In this document: in pieces, positions 21,810 through 34,041 of the stretch
How the letters are laid out: the number at the start of each line of letters is the position of its first letter
Numbering within the stretch: the stretch's first letter is position 1
Assembly: GCA_036583965.1 (NCBI GenBank)
Contig: JAZBQD010000015.1
Location: forward strand, 28,432,310 to 28,496,309
Direction: 5' to 3'
Origin: Prunella strophiata
Lineage: Eukaryota; Chordata; Aves; Passeriformes; Prunellidae
DNA: 64,000 nucleotides
Notes under the pieces: generated by a model
Database searches by the model: none
What the model saw: only the letters and a program-made list of their open reading frames with translations
What the model was told of the DNA's origin: nothing
Translations under genes and position numbers: made by a program

Positions 21810-23400
21810 GAAGATGGACTAAAACTCAAGATGAAAAAACATGACAAAAATGAAGGAAAAAAAAAAACTTGCCCCTTGGCCTTAAAGTATCTCCTTAATG
21901 CAGGTGGTTAAAAACTTTTAAAGCCTGGTCCAACACTATGGAATTAATTCCCTCAGGAGCTAAGACAATTGCAAACATCATCATCCAAATGTAAACAAGG
22001 TTATTTAACCTGTCCTTTATGACATAAATACATTGCAACATATACATTAAAGAGAAGCATCCAAATTATCAAAGCAAATCCTCCTACAAACGTCTCCCCT
22101 GGGGCAGAGGAAGAGAGAACAAAGGAGGTGTTGCTTAATGCACTACTGGAAAGCAATTGGGTGTTGCTGCAATGGGGTGAGAACATGAATAGACTAGCGT
22201 GTGATAGAAAACTGAATCTGTTACTGTTTCTACTCAATTAAAAAACGGCACCAGTGTGAATTAAATGTTCATTCCAGGTCAACAGGCATTATATACCCAT
22301 TTTTTAATTGGGTACTATTTGTTTTGGATTTTTTCTATTATTTTCTTCCTTCCACAGTGGCATCCTGACTGTAGAACCATGAGTAAATTACTATAAATCA
22401 TTTACTCTAGCTGTGTCTGGCTGTAAAATAACCTAATTTCTTGAATTCACTTCAAGAGGCTTTCTTGGGTAATATTTCAGTACAGCTGAATTGCTTTATT
22501 GGCACAGCTCTAAATATAGATCAACCTTTAAATTGCTTGCTTCCAAAATTGGCTCAAAAAAGTATTCTGAGTTGTAAATTGAGTTAATACACAGGACAGT
22601 GAATCTCAGCCTTCCTGGAGGTACAGTACTGTCTTACCTAAGGGCAACATTTATTTCATGTTTGCTGCCTGGCTAACTCCCCTAGTTGCTGCATGAGGTG
22701 GGATGAAGCTGGAATCAAGAGTTTCTGAGTTTCTCCTGTGTCCTTTGCACAGGTTGCATGCTCCCACCTCATTTATATACAAGTCATTCAGCCAGGATCT
22801 GTTTTCCAGATGCATGCAGGAATGGGAAGAGACTAACTTCATACTTCATCCAATGCTTTCCTGATTATGACAAGAAAGCAGGCTAGGTTTTTGAAGTGAT
22901 TAGGGCTGGCTAGAAACTTCTGTTCTACATTGGAAACTTTGTGCTTTCAGGAAAAAAAAATGAAATTTTATTGGCAATTTTTTACTTTGTCATGATATCT
23001 CTATCATGACAGAAATGACATACCTTACTGCAGCACAGGGTTTTCCCTCTGCCCTTCCCTCTGTGTGAATGGGACAACTTTACTGGAAACAGCAAACTCT
23101 TTCTAGCTATGGAGCTAAATGGCAATGGAAAATGGAAGTTTAATGCTGAGATGACTGGAAGAAAAGATTTTTAGTCTTGTTTCAATGATTTTCTACCCTG
23201 ATGTTTCCTAATCAAAAGTTTTGGAATTTGTGTCCTGTGCTTCTCCAGGAGGCACCTTGAAACAGAACCTGTAAAAAGTTGAATACAGCTATTGATATGT
23301 TTGTGTGCAGAAGAATAACAGTTGGTGACAATTACAAACAACTTGTTTGACTAGTAGTAACAATAAATAAAACTGCAGCAGAATTTATATCTGTTAATAG
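21810..23400. other. Intergenic DNA, nothing recognised
   Basis: AT-rich sequence with only short chance frames and no repeat I can name. Confidence 0.5.
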
Positions 23401-23404
23401 ATTC

Positions 23405-23890
23405 AGAGAATCACAGAATGGTTTGGGCTGAAAGGATCTTAAAGATTGTCCAGTTCCAACCCCCCTGCCATCGTCAGGGACATCTTCCACTAGACCAGAT
23501 TGCTCAAAGGCCCATCCAACCTGGCCTTGAACACTTCCAGAGTCAGGAAGTTCACAGCTTCTCTGGGCAACCCTTTCAAGCATCTCACAGTGCTTATCAT
23601 CAAGTGTTTAATGGTATCCAGCCTAGACCTCTTTCAGATTTAAAAATGTTGCCTCTTGTCCCCTCACTCTAGATGCTGCTAAAGAGTATCTCACCAACTT
23701 TTTTTGTAAGCCACTTCTGAGTACTGAAAGGCCACATTAAGGTCTGCCCAGAACCTTCTCTTTTCCAGACTGAACAACCCCAGCTCTTTCAGTCTGTCTG
23801 CACAGGAGAGGTGCCCCAGCCCTCTGATCATCTTTGTGGCCTCCTCTAAACCCACTTTAACAAATTTATGTCTTGCCTTTTGCTGAAGTC
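23405..23890 (-). mobile_element. CR1 LINE fragment (3' end, about 490 bp)
   Basis: Starts with AGAATCACAGAATGGTTTGG, the reversed CR1 terminus, and carries the usual CR1 sequence through CCACTAGACCAGATTGCTC and the reverse-transcriptase C-terminal region. Read on the minus strand this gives a degraded stretch with [20 protein letters not shown], characteristic of the CR1 ORF2 end. It is 5' truncated and carries small indels, so it is inactive. Confidence 0.92.
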
Positions 23891-26800
23891 TTATCCTTGG
23901 TGATTCCTGAGTGCTTTTTTCATGAAAGAAATCCAGGAATATCAACTATCTTTGGGATCATAAAACAGGATGAAAAGGAACAATGACACTTCTCAGTTTC
24001 CTGAAGGAAGTCTGAATTTAGCTTTATGTAGAACAAATCTTCCTTGACAAGTTTTGCATAAACCTATCACTTAACTTTTCTCAGGTATTAAATGCTTCTG
24101 AAGCTGATCTGAGTGTGAAATAGGGCATTTTAGTAACATTTCCATAATGTGGTGTGTAATAGCTCAGGAAGTATACTAGCAACTTGCCTCTTGTCCACTC
24201 TTTTATAAATAATGCATGTTTTGTATCAAAGCCAATATTTTAAATCTACAACAGACATAGAAGGCAGAAACAAATGTTCATGTGGGAAAACAAAAATGCA
24301 GGATTAACTCTGTTGGTATGAACTATTTGAATCTTGAATATATTAAACCTTATTTGTGAGCAACTGTTAACTTTGCAAGTAAAAGGTTAAGGCAAAAAAT
24401 AAGCTGTGGTATGATGGCAAGTAGACTGAAAAATTTGTGATTAGAAAAAGTATGACTTTCTAGTATTTGTAGAAGTGTGCCTGAAGAAATCAGTGAATAT
24501 TATTGAGAGTTACCATATTGCTCAAAGAGCTGTTACAGAAACATGTCTTCTTTTTTTTTTTTCTTTTTTTTTTTTTTTTCTGAAATTCTTGGCCAAAACA
24601 TCACCACTAGCCTTATTTGGTTATATTTCTCAATTTACAGATTTGCTTGTGAATTTTTCTACTCTTTCAAGTGAATTAGTTAATTGATGTTTGTGCAATG
24701 TTTTCAAGACAGAACTACCTACAATGAACTACAGTAACCCATGACTGCTACTTAAAATTCTATTTTTCATAACTAATATGAAAATGAGCCTCAGTAATAG
24801 CAGGATTTTACACAGTGCAAATGTTGCCTCAGAGTTCTGGAAGAGCCATTGCTGAATGTTCCTGCAAATCTAATATCAATTTGGCCTTTACCCTCATCTT
24901 AAAAAAAACCTCATGTTGTCAAGTTATACAGGCAATAAAAAACATATAAAGTTTCCTACTCTTGTTCCTTCATCTATCAGCAAAGGTGGTTTAGCACTTA
25001 ATACCAGGAGGCATTTGGCTGGTGTGTGCAACCCTACAGACACAGATGCAGCCTGAATACCTTGAAGTGCAGCTCAGCACAGCTGTTGTTGGAGCTGGAA
25101 GCACAGGCACAGAACAATCTAGTGTTACATGGCCTGGAGGGCATGTTAAACCAGGTAGTGCTGATGGGGAGAAGAGGACTGCAGACCCCTTAGCTAGTCC
25201 CTGCTCCTCTTCCCCTCTAAATATCCTTGGGCATTGTTGTTGGTGATAATAAATAGCTCTTACTATAGTCCTACTCTTATGTTCAGGAAGAATAAAATTG
25301 CAAATTTGAGTGTCCTGTTTCAATTATACATTCAAAGGCAGGAACTATGGGTAGACATTCATGTTACTGAAAACAGGCAAAGACTTAAACAGACACTTAT
25401 CTCAGCTGCACTTTGATCCCACTGAATGTGAAGCACCTTCATCCCTCAGCATGTGGACTCACAAAGTTACTGTGATGTTATCACTCAATGTCCCACTCTG
25501 TATCACAGGATAGATATCACACATGTGCTGCTGTTTACACAGTTTACAGCAAGTTTTCAGCTCCATGTCTTTAAAGAGTGACTTATGTTTTACTGTAGTA
25601 CCCACATCTGACTTGCCAACCCTCCAGGCAGCAGCAGCCACCTGCTCCTGAGCTGGGAAGGTGCTCCTAGTAGCCTCCTGCAACATTAGATGATGGAATT
25701 ACATGGTTTGCCTGCAAGTTCTGAGGCTGCTGTTAACTCTGTCAAATTTTCAGGACAGTGGAACTGCACTTCTCTGAGGTTATGACCCTGACACCAAAAC
25801 TGGGAACTAACATGGACAAAAATCTCACAACCTGCATGTGATGCCTTCAATCTGTCACATCACCAGCAAATCCATGTGACTTGCCTTCAGAGGTCAGGTA
25901 TCATTGCTGACACATCCCCTTCCTGTCCTGGATGTCAGATTTAAATCCTTATGAGATGCCAGGATAGTTACATGCAGGAACAGGTCAGTTTCCTGTCTGG
26001 ATCCACGTAGGACAGTGGGGAGAATAGAGGTGTGGTGAGCCTGCAGAGTGTGTCAGCAAACACTGGTGGACTTGGAACCTTCTGCCCTGGGATCAGCAAA
26101 GGTAGACAAGATTTTTCACAACATCTACACTTTAGCTGCTGTAATATCCTTCCCCTCCCTTTTTTATTTTATTTTTATTTTTTCCTCCTTCCCTGTGGGC
26201 TCTTGCAGAATGTCTTCAGCAAAGCTGGCAAATAATGTTTTATCTGTGGCATCCATCCACTTGGGGATGTGGGGCCTGTGGGTCTCAAGCAAATGCCACA
26301 TCTCTCAAGAAGAGTTTTGGCCACTGAATCAGACCACTTGTGAAGTCAACTCCTTTTAGATGATACCACAGACTAGAAAAATTTCTGTATGAAATTCTCC
26401 CTCAACATGCTTGTCCTAGAATTTCCTGCAAATAACATGGTGACCTTGGGTAGGCAGAGTAGCTGGTTATAGACTTTGTGTGTCTTACTGCTGTGATTCT
26501 TTGTCTTCAGTCTTCTTGTTTCACATTCTGACATCTGTGACACTCCTTAGCATTGACTGGTTCCTGTTTTTCATCTTGCTGACACCTTTGGCTGTTGAAT
26601 GGAGCTGGAGAAAGTCCAGGCTTCACCCTGGTGCCTAATTCTTCAAATCAAATCCATCTTCACAGGTTTGGGTTTGGCTTTTATTTTTGGTTGATGAAGT
26701 TAGTGATACTTATGTTGCTAACAATGATTTTTATCTTCACAAAATTGTTTCTGCCTTTCTTCCACTCTTTTCCAAGGTCTTGATTTTGTTTTCAGTCTTC

Positions 26801-27530
26801 TGTTATATACTTGCATTTTGCTGCATTTTAAACTATTTTTTCTTTACTGTCTGATCTCTTGTTCTGTTTATAACCTATGTCAAAGATTTTGCCCTTTATG
26901 TTTTAGTGGGTTGTCCTGGTGCCATATCCAGCAGAATTCTAATAAAGTCTTCAGCAGGCAGAGTTAGTGTAACAGTCTCAGTCTGTCCCCAGCAAGGGAT
27001 CCTTGCTAAAACAGATCTTTGTCAGGAAGAGATTCCTGTGTCCCTGCTGCTCCAATGATCGAGAGACTCGAGAGACTCATTGACACCTTCTCAGTTTTGT
27101 GGCCATCCTCAGTTCAAATGCAAAGATGAAGCTGGCCCTGTGTCTTGTGACACGTTTTCTTCAGCATGGACAAGATCTTCTACACCTTTCCTATTTTCAG
27201 AGTCTTGCCGTTGAAAAAACCCAGCTTTATTTTTGAATGTGAATCTGAGTATTTTCTGCCCTGTCTTTATCTTCTTCACCCAGTGGGAAGGTGAGTTCTT
27301 CCTTCTTCCAAGAATCTGTCATAGGCTGAACCATCATTGTGTAATCCTCCCTCCTTTCTTCCATCCCTCCTTCCTGCTTATGTCCACCTTTCTTTCAGTT
27401 AGATAATGTCTTTTATTAATATATCCCATACTACATTTCTAGCTAGTCCATCTCCATGACCTGCACTGATGAAGCTTTCTCTGTGTGGTTATGTTCCCTC
27501 TCTTTTCCTCTCCTCACAGACATTCCTCTG
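23891..27530. other. Intergenic DNA, no gene recognised
   Basis: Pyrimidine-rich tracts occur at 24551-24580 and 26160-26190. No convincing coding frame is present. A sequence at about 26905-26990 (GTGGGTTGTCCTGG, then CTAATAAAG) has a faint LTR look, but no ends or duplication can be defined. Confidence 0.5.
24551..24580. repeat. Poly-T tract with a single C interruption
   Basis: Two T runs separated by one C; a simple low-complexity tract. Confidence 0.9.
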
Positions 27531-27539
27531 ATATAACTC

Positions 27540-27965
27540 ACTCCAGATTTTCTTAAGGCTGTTTTATAGGCTGTTGGCACTTGAGTCTTCTTTTATTTTC
27601 TATCATTCACATGAGCTCTTCTACATATTTTTAGTTATTTTCACAAAACATCTGGCTTCCCTAAAATCTGCATGCTATAACCTGTTTAAATAGTTAGCTG
27701 TTGCAGCACTACTATCCACAGTATACTTGCACAGTGAATATCCTGCATTTGAAGTAAAATGTTTGCATGATTTGCAAAGGCTTTGACTTTTAAGCTTGTA
27801 AGCTGTGGTCCATTGTCTACCACTGCCATTATCAGTGTGCTATTTCTGGCAAATACCTTGACTATGACGTTGATTATATGCTCATCAGCTGTGTCATGTT
27901 TCTGGATAGAAGAAATCATAACTTAGAGACAGCGAGTAAATTTTTTCCACATGCAATCACAGACC
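27540..27965 (-). mobile_element. Decayed integrase core, Ty3/gypsy-like
   Basis: On the minus strand the frame at 27686-27919 contains VIVKVFARN followed by AVVDNGPQLTS and KAFANHANI. This matches the pattern of retroelement integrases around the second catalytic Asp (FARxGIP..VxSDNGPQFxS..F..FA). About 37 codons upstream of the FARN motif, in another frame, GKNLLAV fits the GKxYLLVVD strand that carries the first catalytic Asp; that Asp is not preserved. Downstream, past a stop, a KEDSSANSL...SELYQRN stretch could be the DPxLALL..SPAELLMGR region. The frame breaks and stops show a dead copy. The FAR motif favours Ty3/gypsy (or a host gene derived from it) over retroviral integrase. No LTRs are seen. 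Confidence 0.5.
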
Positions 27966-27969
27966 AGAC

Positions 27970-29405
27970 AGCCTCTCTGCAAACTGTGTGGTCAAAGGGG
28001 GGTCAGCTAGAGCAGGTACCCAGGACCCCTGGGGTACCCCCCAGACTGGGGTTTGTGCCTCCCATCAGAGCTCTCTGAGCCCAGGTCATGGCCAAGGGAC
28101 AAACCTGCATACATCAGTACAAATATTTTTCCTAGAACATTAGTGTACACAGCATTGGTTTCCTGTCTTTGCTCTAATATTTTTCAAGTCACACTTGGAA
28201 GCAGCAAAATTTTATCCATTTGCTATTCATCTCCTTCTTGTAAATTTGTGGGGGTTTTTCCCCATAATTTCTATACTTGTATTTATTGTTGTTTTTTCTT
28301 GTCCTCGTGGGCCTGTCTGGCTGTGGTGAGTGCTCTGCTCCTGACACCAAGGGATCAGGATTATTTTGCTGGTACCCAGGGTGTCCTAACTGGCATATGA
28401 GACATCCACATGCACTGATAGATAAAGCACAGGGTCTACAGGACAGCCATGCCCTATGGCAGGAGTAGATGGGGTCAGAGAGAACTCTAGGACACTCTGA
28501 GGGAAATAAATTATTTATGCAACTGAATGGAGTCTTATTACTAAACCCATGCTTTTTCAACCCTTCCCACTTTCTGAAATGACTACAAGCATTTCTTTCC
28601 CAGAATAACTGTTCCCCACACTCTGTATTGGTAGTCTAGAGCAGCACACCTGGATTTTCTTCACAAAGTCTGGATGGTAACTGCAGATACCAGAACAACC
28701 TGCCTGAAGTTTTTGCAGAAAATGAATTTTAGTCTTGTAAATATAGCAGCTGTGGGGAGCTCGGTACTGCTGATCTGTGCCTGTTTCTAGGCTGCAGGCA
28801 AGGCTTTATGCTTATCTTCTGGCAAAACAATCTTCTTGCCTTGTGAAGCCTCTCCCTGAGCTTTCACTTTTGCTCTAGCTGCATATGCTGTGTATCAATC
28901 TGTGGTTTGCTAATTTAAACTGCTGTTTCTTTATCTCCTTTGTCCTTCAGGATCTGCTTTGGGTCTTTTGCCAGGCAGCAGAGCACACATGCCTGCTTTG
29001 TAGAGAAAAAAATTTAAATCCAGGTTTAAGTCAAGAGCTTTTTTTTGGTCTTGATTCTCTCCTTCATATTGCTACAGATGACATAGATCTTCTGAGGGCA
29101 CTGAACCAAGAAGGAGTTAATCTGTGCTAAGTGGCCTTAAAGTGTTGACTCTTCTATGTTTATATGTGTGTGTATATACATAAGTACCTTAAAGAAATAT
29201 AATATATATAAAATATATGTTTTTATCCCAAATTCAGTATTTGTAGGTCTGCAGTATATTTGGGGCATGTCATGTCAAGACCTTCTCTCCCTACATCTGC
29301 ATTGCAGGTCTATTCTGTCTCCTCTCTGTCTGCCATCCAACAGGAGTGGACCCTGAAGGACTGTCCTGCTCACCTCTCTTGCACACTAGGGAAAGGGTGG
29401 GAGAT
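27970..29405. other. Intergenic DNA, nothing recognised
   Basis: No recognisable gene or repeat. Frames of up to 123 codons overlap on both strands at 28190-28560 without domain-like features. Confidence 0.45.
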
Positions 29406-29408
29406 GAT

Positions 29409-29714
29409 AGGATCATAGAATCACTTGTGCTGGAAGGCACCCTAGTTCCTAGGCACCCTAGGCACCCTAGGACCATCTGGTTCCAACCCCTGCCATGTGC
29501 AGGGACACCTTCCACTAGACCAGGTTGCTCAGAGCCCAGTCCAACCTGTTCTTGAACACTTCCAGGGGTGGGGCATCCACAACTTCTCTGGGCAACTGTT
29601 CCAATACCCCACCACCCTCACAGTAAAGAATTTCTTCCTAATCTCTAATCTAAACCTACTCCCTTTTAGTTTGAATCCATTCCCTCTGTCTTGTCACTAC
29701 ATACTTTCTCAAAT
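29409..29714 (-). mobile_element. CR1 LINE fragment with internal CCTAGGCAC tandem expansion
   Basis: The reversed CR1 end (AGGATCATAGAATCA) is followed by the standard tail sequence: CTTCCACTAGACCAGGTTGC, the CATCCACAACTTCTCTGGGC segment, and the AAGAATTTCTTCCTAAT segment. Near the 3' end, about 29449-29472, a 9-10-bp motif (CCTAGGCAC) is repeated three times where the consensus has one copy. Confidence 0.92.
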
Positions 29715-32415
29715 TGTTGATGGCCAAATCTCAGCCTGACTTAGGACAGGCACAAAAAGCCCCCACCAGTCTGGTAAAACAAAAGCAAAACAGGAGAGTG
29801 TGGTGAGCTGTGATGGCCTTTGGTTCCTCATTTCTCTGTCTGGCAGGTATCTGTCCCAGCCTAGGCTGGGAATGAGAGAAGAGATCATATGGGATGTTAC
29901 AGCAGTGTATGCTGTCAAACATCTTTACTGAGGAAATACAGTGTTGATGAGCTAATAAGAATGACTTCAATAAGAATCTGTTAATATAAGCCTGCAGCTA
30001 AAGCTCGGGCTTTCAACATAAATCAGCTGATATAAAAGCTTTTAGCATATTTGTGTCAGAAAGGCTCCTGTAGCCAAAAAGGAAAAAAAAAAAAAAGAAT
30101 GTTTGCCTGATCATCTTCCACTTCTGTAAATAGAAGAGGTCACTACTTATGTAATTAGAACTGAATGCAGGATGTAATAATAAGTCTAAAGGAATAACAC
30201 ATATTTAGTCTAAATCTCTGCTTAGACAGAGGTTTAAGTCCCACACTTCACAAAGTGTTCTTATCTGGAGTGAATGGCAACAGATCAATAGGACAGAGGG
30301 ATTTCTTTACCATCAGTAGACACACATCCTTGTGTGCAAAACAGGTGTTGCCCAGAGTTCCTGTAAATAAAGGAAGAGTTTCATGATATTTGTCACTGGA
30401 AAAAGCATAAGGGCCTCAAGCCTGATTTTCCCCTGTAAACTCAGGAAAGTGAGAGTTATCCAATCCCACTGCCCTGTGCCACAGGCTCAGTTGTGACACT
30501 GTTTTGAACAGAAATTATGCCCAATTCATTTCTCTCAGTAGCAGCAGCCATTTTGCTGCTCGGAGCTGTTTTAGTGAGTTACAATTTGAGGTCCAGCATA
30601 TCCAACCTCCTGCTGTGCTGCCCTTCTCTTGCCATGAAATACATGCTGAGTTGCTGAGGGTGAAACTCTGGTCTTCTGTATTCTTGCAGTTTTTTAAATG
30701 GAAAGATGTGAACTGTCCTGGCTGAGATTTTGAGGCCAATCTTCCCTACAGTTCCCTTCAGCAAACTGTACAGTTTTAACACCAAGTAGCTGACAAAGTG
30801 GTTGTTAACAGGGTTGTAAAAATGGTCTGTGTGGTAATATGGTACTAGGAATTTGAGACCTTTTCTTATGAACACCCTCAGCCAACCATCATCCTAGGGA
30901 AAAATATCAATGGCAACAGTGGAGGCTGAGCAAAGCCATCCCAGGGGGTCCCTCATGGCAGCTGGCTCCCCAGGCTGGTGCCAGCCAGGCCAGCGTGGGG
31001 GCTGAAGAGAGGAACTCCACCTCCGCGGCGGGTTTGGTGAGGAGGACTCTCAGGCCCATATATTACTGCTTTGCTCAGAAGGTGACAGCGGAGCCTGGAA
31101 CATTTCAATTTCTCTTTATGTTTACAGGCATGAGTGTGAGCCACAGACAAAATGGTCTTTATAAGGCAACGACTCTGGGGTGTCTGGGGCAGCACCAAGG
31201 GGATGATCCGGGCCCTGCTGCAGCGCAGCCGCGGCCGGCCGGAGGAACCCGGCGCTCATTTCCCCCTGGGGCTGGCTGGGGTGGCTGCACTGGGAGCCTG
31301 TGCAGAGGCTGGAACAAGGTGGGGGTGTTGGAGCTCAGGGTCCTGCAGATCAGCGTCCTGGCAGCCACGGTGCAGAAGGAGCCAAGGCTGGATTGTAGCT
31401 GAGGGAGAGTGAGAGAAAAGTAGTTTGCAGCCTAAATTCTTGGCAGCAGCAGGAGCTGAATGAAATGCTATCGGTGTTGTTATGGCCATGGTCTCTGAGC
31501 TGTGTAGAAGCCAGGATCCCCACTGCATTTGGAGCTAAATCCTTCCTACATGACTGGCCTGCTGTCTTCTGCCCTTACCCTGTGCTCTGGCCCCTTATAC
31601 AGAGGGACAGTACAGGGCTCTGCTTGAAACATTTTTTGTTCCTGACAGGTTTGGATTGGTCTCAGTAACCAGAGGCTACAGTCTTTTCTTGAAGCTATTT
31701 GGTATTAGTCACCCTCAAAGTTTACTGTCCTTGTTGTGTGGCCATGGTTGCTCTGCATGTATCCATGCTCTGGAGCTGCCTCCTTCCTCTTGCACGTCCT
31801 GAGGATTTCATTCTGACGTGCAGAGTCCAGGGCTACAGACTACCTGGGTTTTTTTTCTCAGAAGATAATGCATGCTTTGAAAAGAAATCCACCTTAAACC
31901 AAAACATACATTTTTACTGAACTTCAGGCTGTCCTGGAAGCCTACAAAAGACAGAAGAATGTTACAGAGAGAATTTAGTACACATTTAAGTGAAACAAAA
32001 ACCAACAAACTATTCAAGATCTGTAAGCAGTGGGAACCATGTATATGAGATTTACTTATTATGTTTCAGCTCTCTGAGGCAATGTAATATATCTGCAGCT
32101 AAATCTGAAGTTTTATGTCTTCCTCATGTTGAGAGGCTGAATACATCATAACACTATTCTGCCAGGCATGTTTTGGGTGATAAAAGCAGCATATGGAACC
32201 TGGGAAGTGCCACAGGACTGCTTGCCCTCAGACAGAATGGTTACATGGACAGAGAAGAGGTTAGAGCTGGTGTTTGTACAGTCAAGGAAGGACTCTGTGT
32301 TTGAAACCATCCCTGCCATTCAGCAATAGCTGAGTCAGACAGGTGTGCTAGAGATGAAGTGGCTGGATGCATTCAGTGTGTGGCCTCCATGAGTGGTAAA
32401 TGGTGTGAAAGATTC
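29715..32415. other. Intergenic DNA containing one CpG-rich block
   Basis: Mostly ordinary sequence. The exception is 31000-31330, described separately. Confidence 0.5.
31000..31330. promoter_or_regulatory. Isolated CpG-rich block, possible promoter or first exon
   Basis: An island of CpGs (CTCCGCGGCGGG near 31021 and a CGCGGCCGGCCGG-type cluster near 31230) in otherwise CpG-poor DNA. Plus-strand frames cross it (30995-31402 and 31152-31412), and a potential donor (AACAAG then GTGGGG, about 31318) follows. I recognise no protein. It could be an unannotated first exon, a lncRNA promoter or a local GC fluctuation. Confidence 0.3.
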
Positions 32416-32418
32416 TTC

Positions 32419-33005
32419 ATAGGATCACAGAATAAACTGAGTTGGAAGGGACCCACAAGGGTTACCAAGCCCAGCTCCTGGCCCTGCACATTACAGCATG
32501 TGCCTGAGAGCATTGTCCAAACACCTCTGCCAGGCTTAGTGCTGTGACCACTTCCCTGGGAGCCTGTTCCAGTGCCCAAACACCCTGTGGGTGAAGAATC
32601 TTTTTGTAACACCTAACCTAAACATCCCCTGACGAACTCTAGGCTATTCCCTTGCCTGTCACTGAGGACCAGAGAGAAGAGATCAGTGTCTGCCCCTGCT
32701 CTTCCCCTCACAATGAAGTTACAGACTGCACTGGGGTCTCCTCTCAGTCTCCTCCTGGCTGAACAGCCCAAGTGACCTCAGCCCCTCCTCATTCAGCTTC
32801 CCCTCCAGGCCCTTCACCATCTTCATGGCCCTCCCTTGGACACTCTCCAATGGCCTTATGCTGTTATGTTTTGGTGCCCAAAACTGCACACAATATCAAG
32901 GTGAGGCCACACCAGAGCAGAGCAGAGCAGCACAATCCCCTCTGTTGCCCTGCTGGTGATGCTGTGCCTGATGCACCCCAGGACACAGCTTCCACAACTC
33001 ATTGG
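32419..33005 (-). mobile_element. CR1 LINE fragment, about 590 bp, divergent subfamily
   Basis: Begins AGGATCACAGAATAAACTGAGTTGG (reversed CR1 3' end of a different subfamily from the 23.4-kb copy) and continues through GGGAGCCTGTTCCAGTGCCC, GGCTGAACAGCCC, and CATCTTCATGGCCCTCC to a GCACCCCAGGACACAG stretch, all recognisable CR1 ORF2 and tail segments in reverse. It is 5' truncated and degraded. Confidence 0.9.
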
Positions 33006-34010
33006 AGAAAACATAAAATCCCATTCATACCACTTTCACTGTAATTTTCTGGCCTTGTCTGAACACACTGTGTCACATTTGTTATTCACATTTCTTACTG
33101 TAGATTACATGTTCTTTAATGAGTTTCAAGTGTCTGTGCATGGGAGTAAAACACCAAAATTGTACACCTAACTGCTCTCCAGGTTAGAAAATTAAACTCC
33201 CACCTTGAGAAACAGGTCAGATTCAGCAGTGTTAGATCTGTATAGGTTCCCAAAGGAGTGAAACCAAACCACTTATCTTTTGTCACAGGAGTTTGTAAAG
33301 ATTCTGAGAATGGCCCAAGCAAGCTCAGCTCCTGTTAGGGTGAGTCTGGGATGTTTCATTACTGGGAGTGTTTGATTCTTCATTTACTCAGCCTGGTTTT
33401 ATTATTAACTTCAGCAGAGCTAATCCTGATCTACTCCTACACAGGTAACAGCAGAAGCAAAAATTTTTGCGATACTTGAGACTAACAAAATGCTCCTGAA
33501 CAGATTAATAGGTGTGAGTTAATACTGAGGAGCTAAGAGTTTTTTGTACATGCACACATGGCAATGCTTCCTGCCTCATTACATGGAAAAGTAAATATTA
33601 TTCCCATTCTTCTGGTTAGAAGAAGGCAATTATTGGAAGAGCTTGAAATAAGATTTCATTTCTTGTTTCTTGACTCCTGAGTTCACTGCACAGAGAGACA
33701 TCGTGGAATGTGTCAGGATATGGATCTGCTCTGGCTAAGAGTGTGGATAACCACCCACTAACGACCCTAATGCAGGTCTGCTGTGAACTCAGGATTGTTT
33801 TTCTGTTGAATTACCCAGGAGAGTAATGTTAATGCCATCTAGTGCAAGGACAGATTACATCCAACAACAACAACAACAACAACAACAAAAACAACAACAA
33901 AAAAAAAAAAACCACAAAAACCACCCCACCAAAAAACCAAAACAACAACAAAAAAAAAAACCAAAACAAAACAACAAAAAAAAAAAAAAAAAAAAAACCA
34001 AAACCACCCC

Positions 34011-34041
<31 letters not shown>

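Noticed and set aside
26905..26990. LTR-like start GTGGGTTGTCCTGG with a nearby AATAAAG
   Set aside because: No terminal TG...CA pair or target duplication could be found, so the evidence is too thin.
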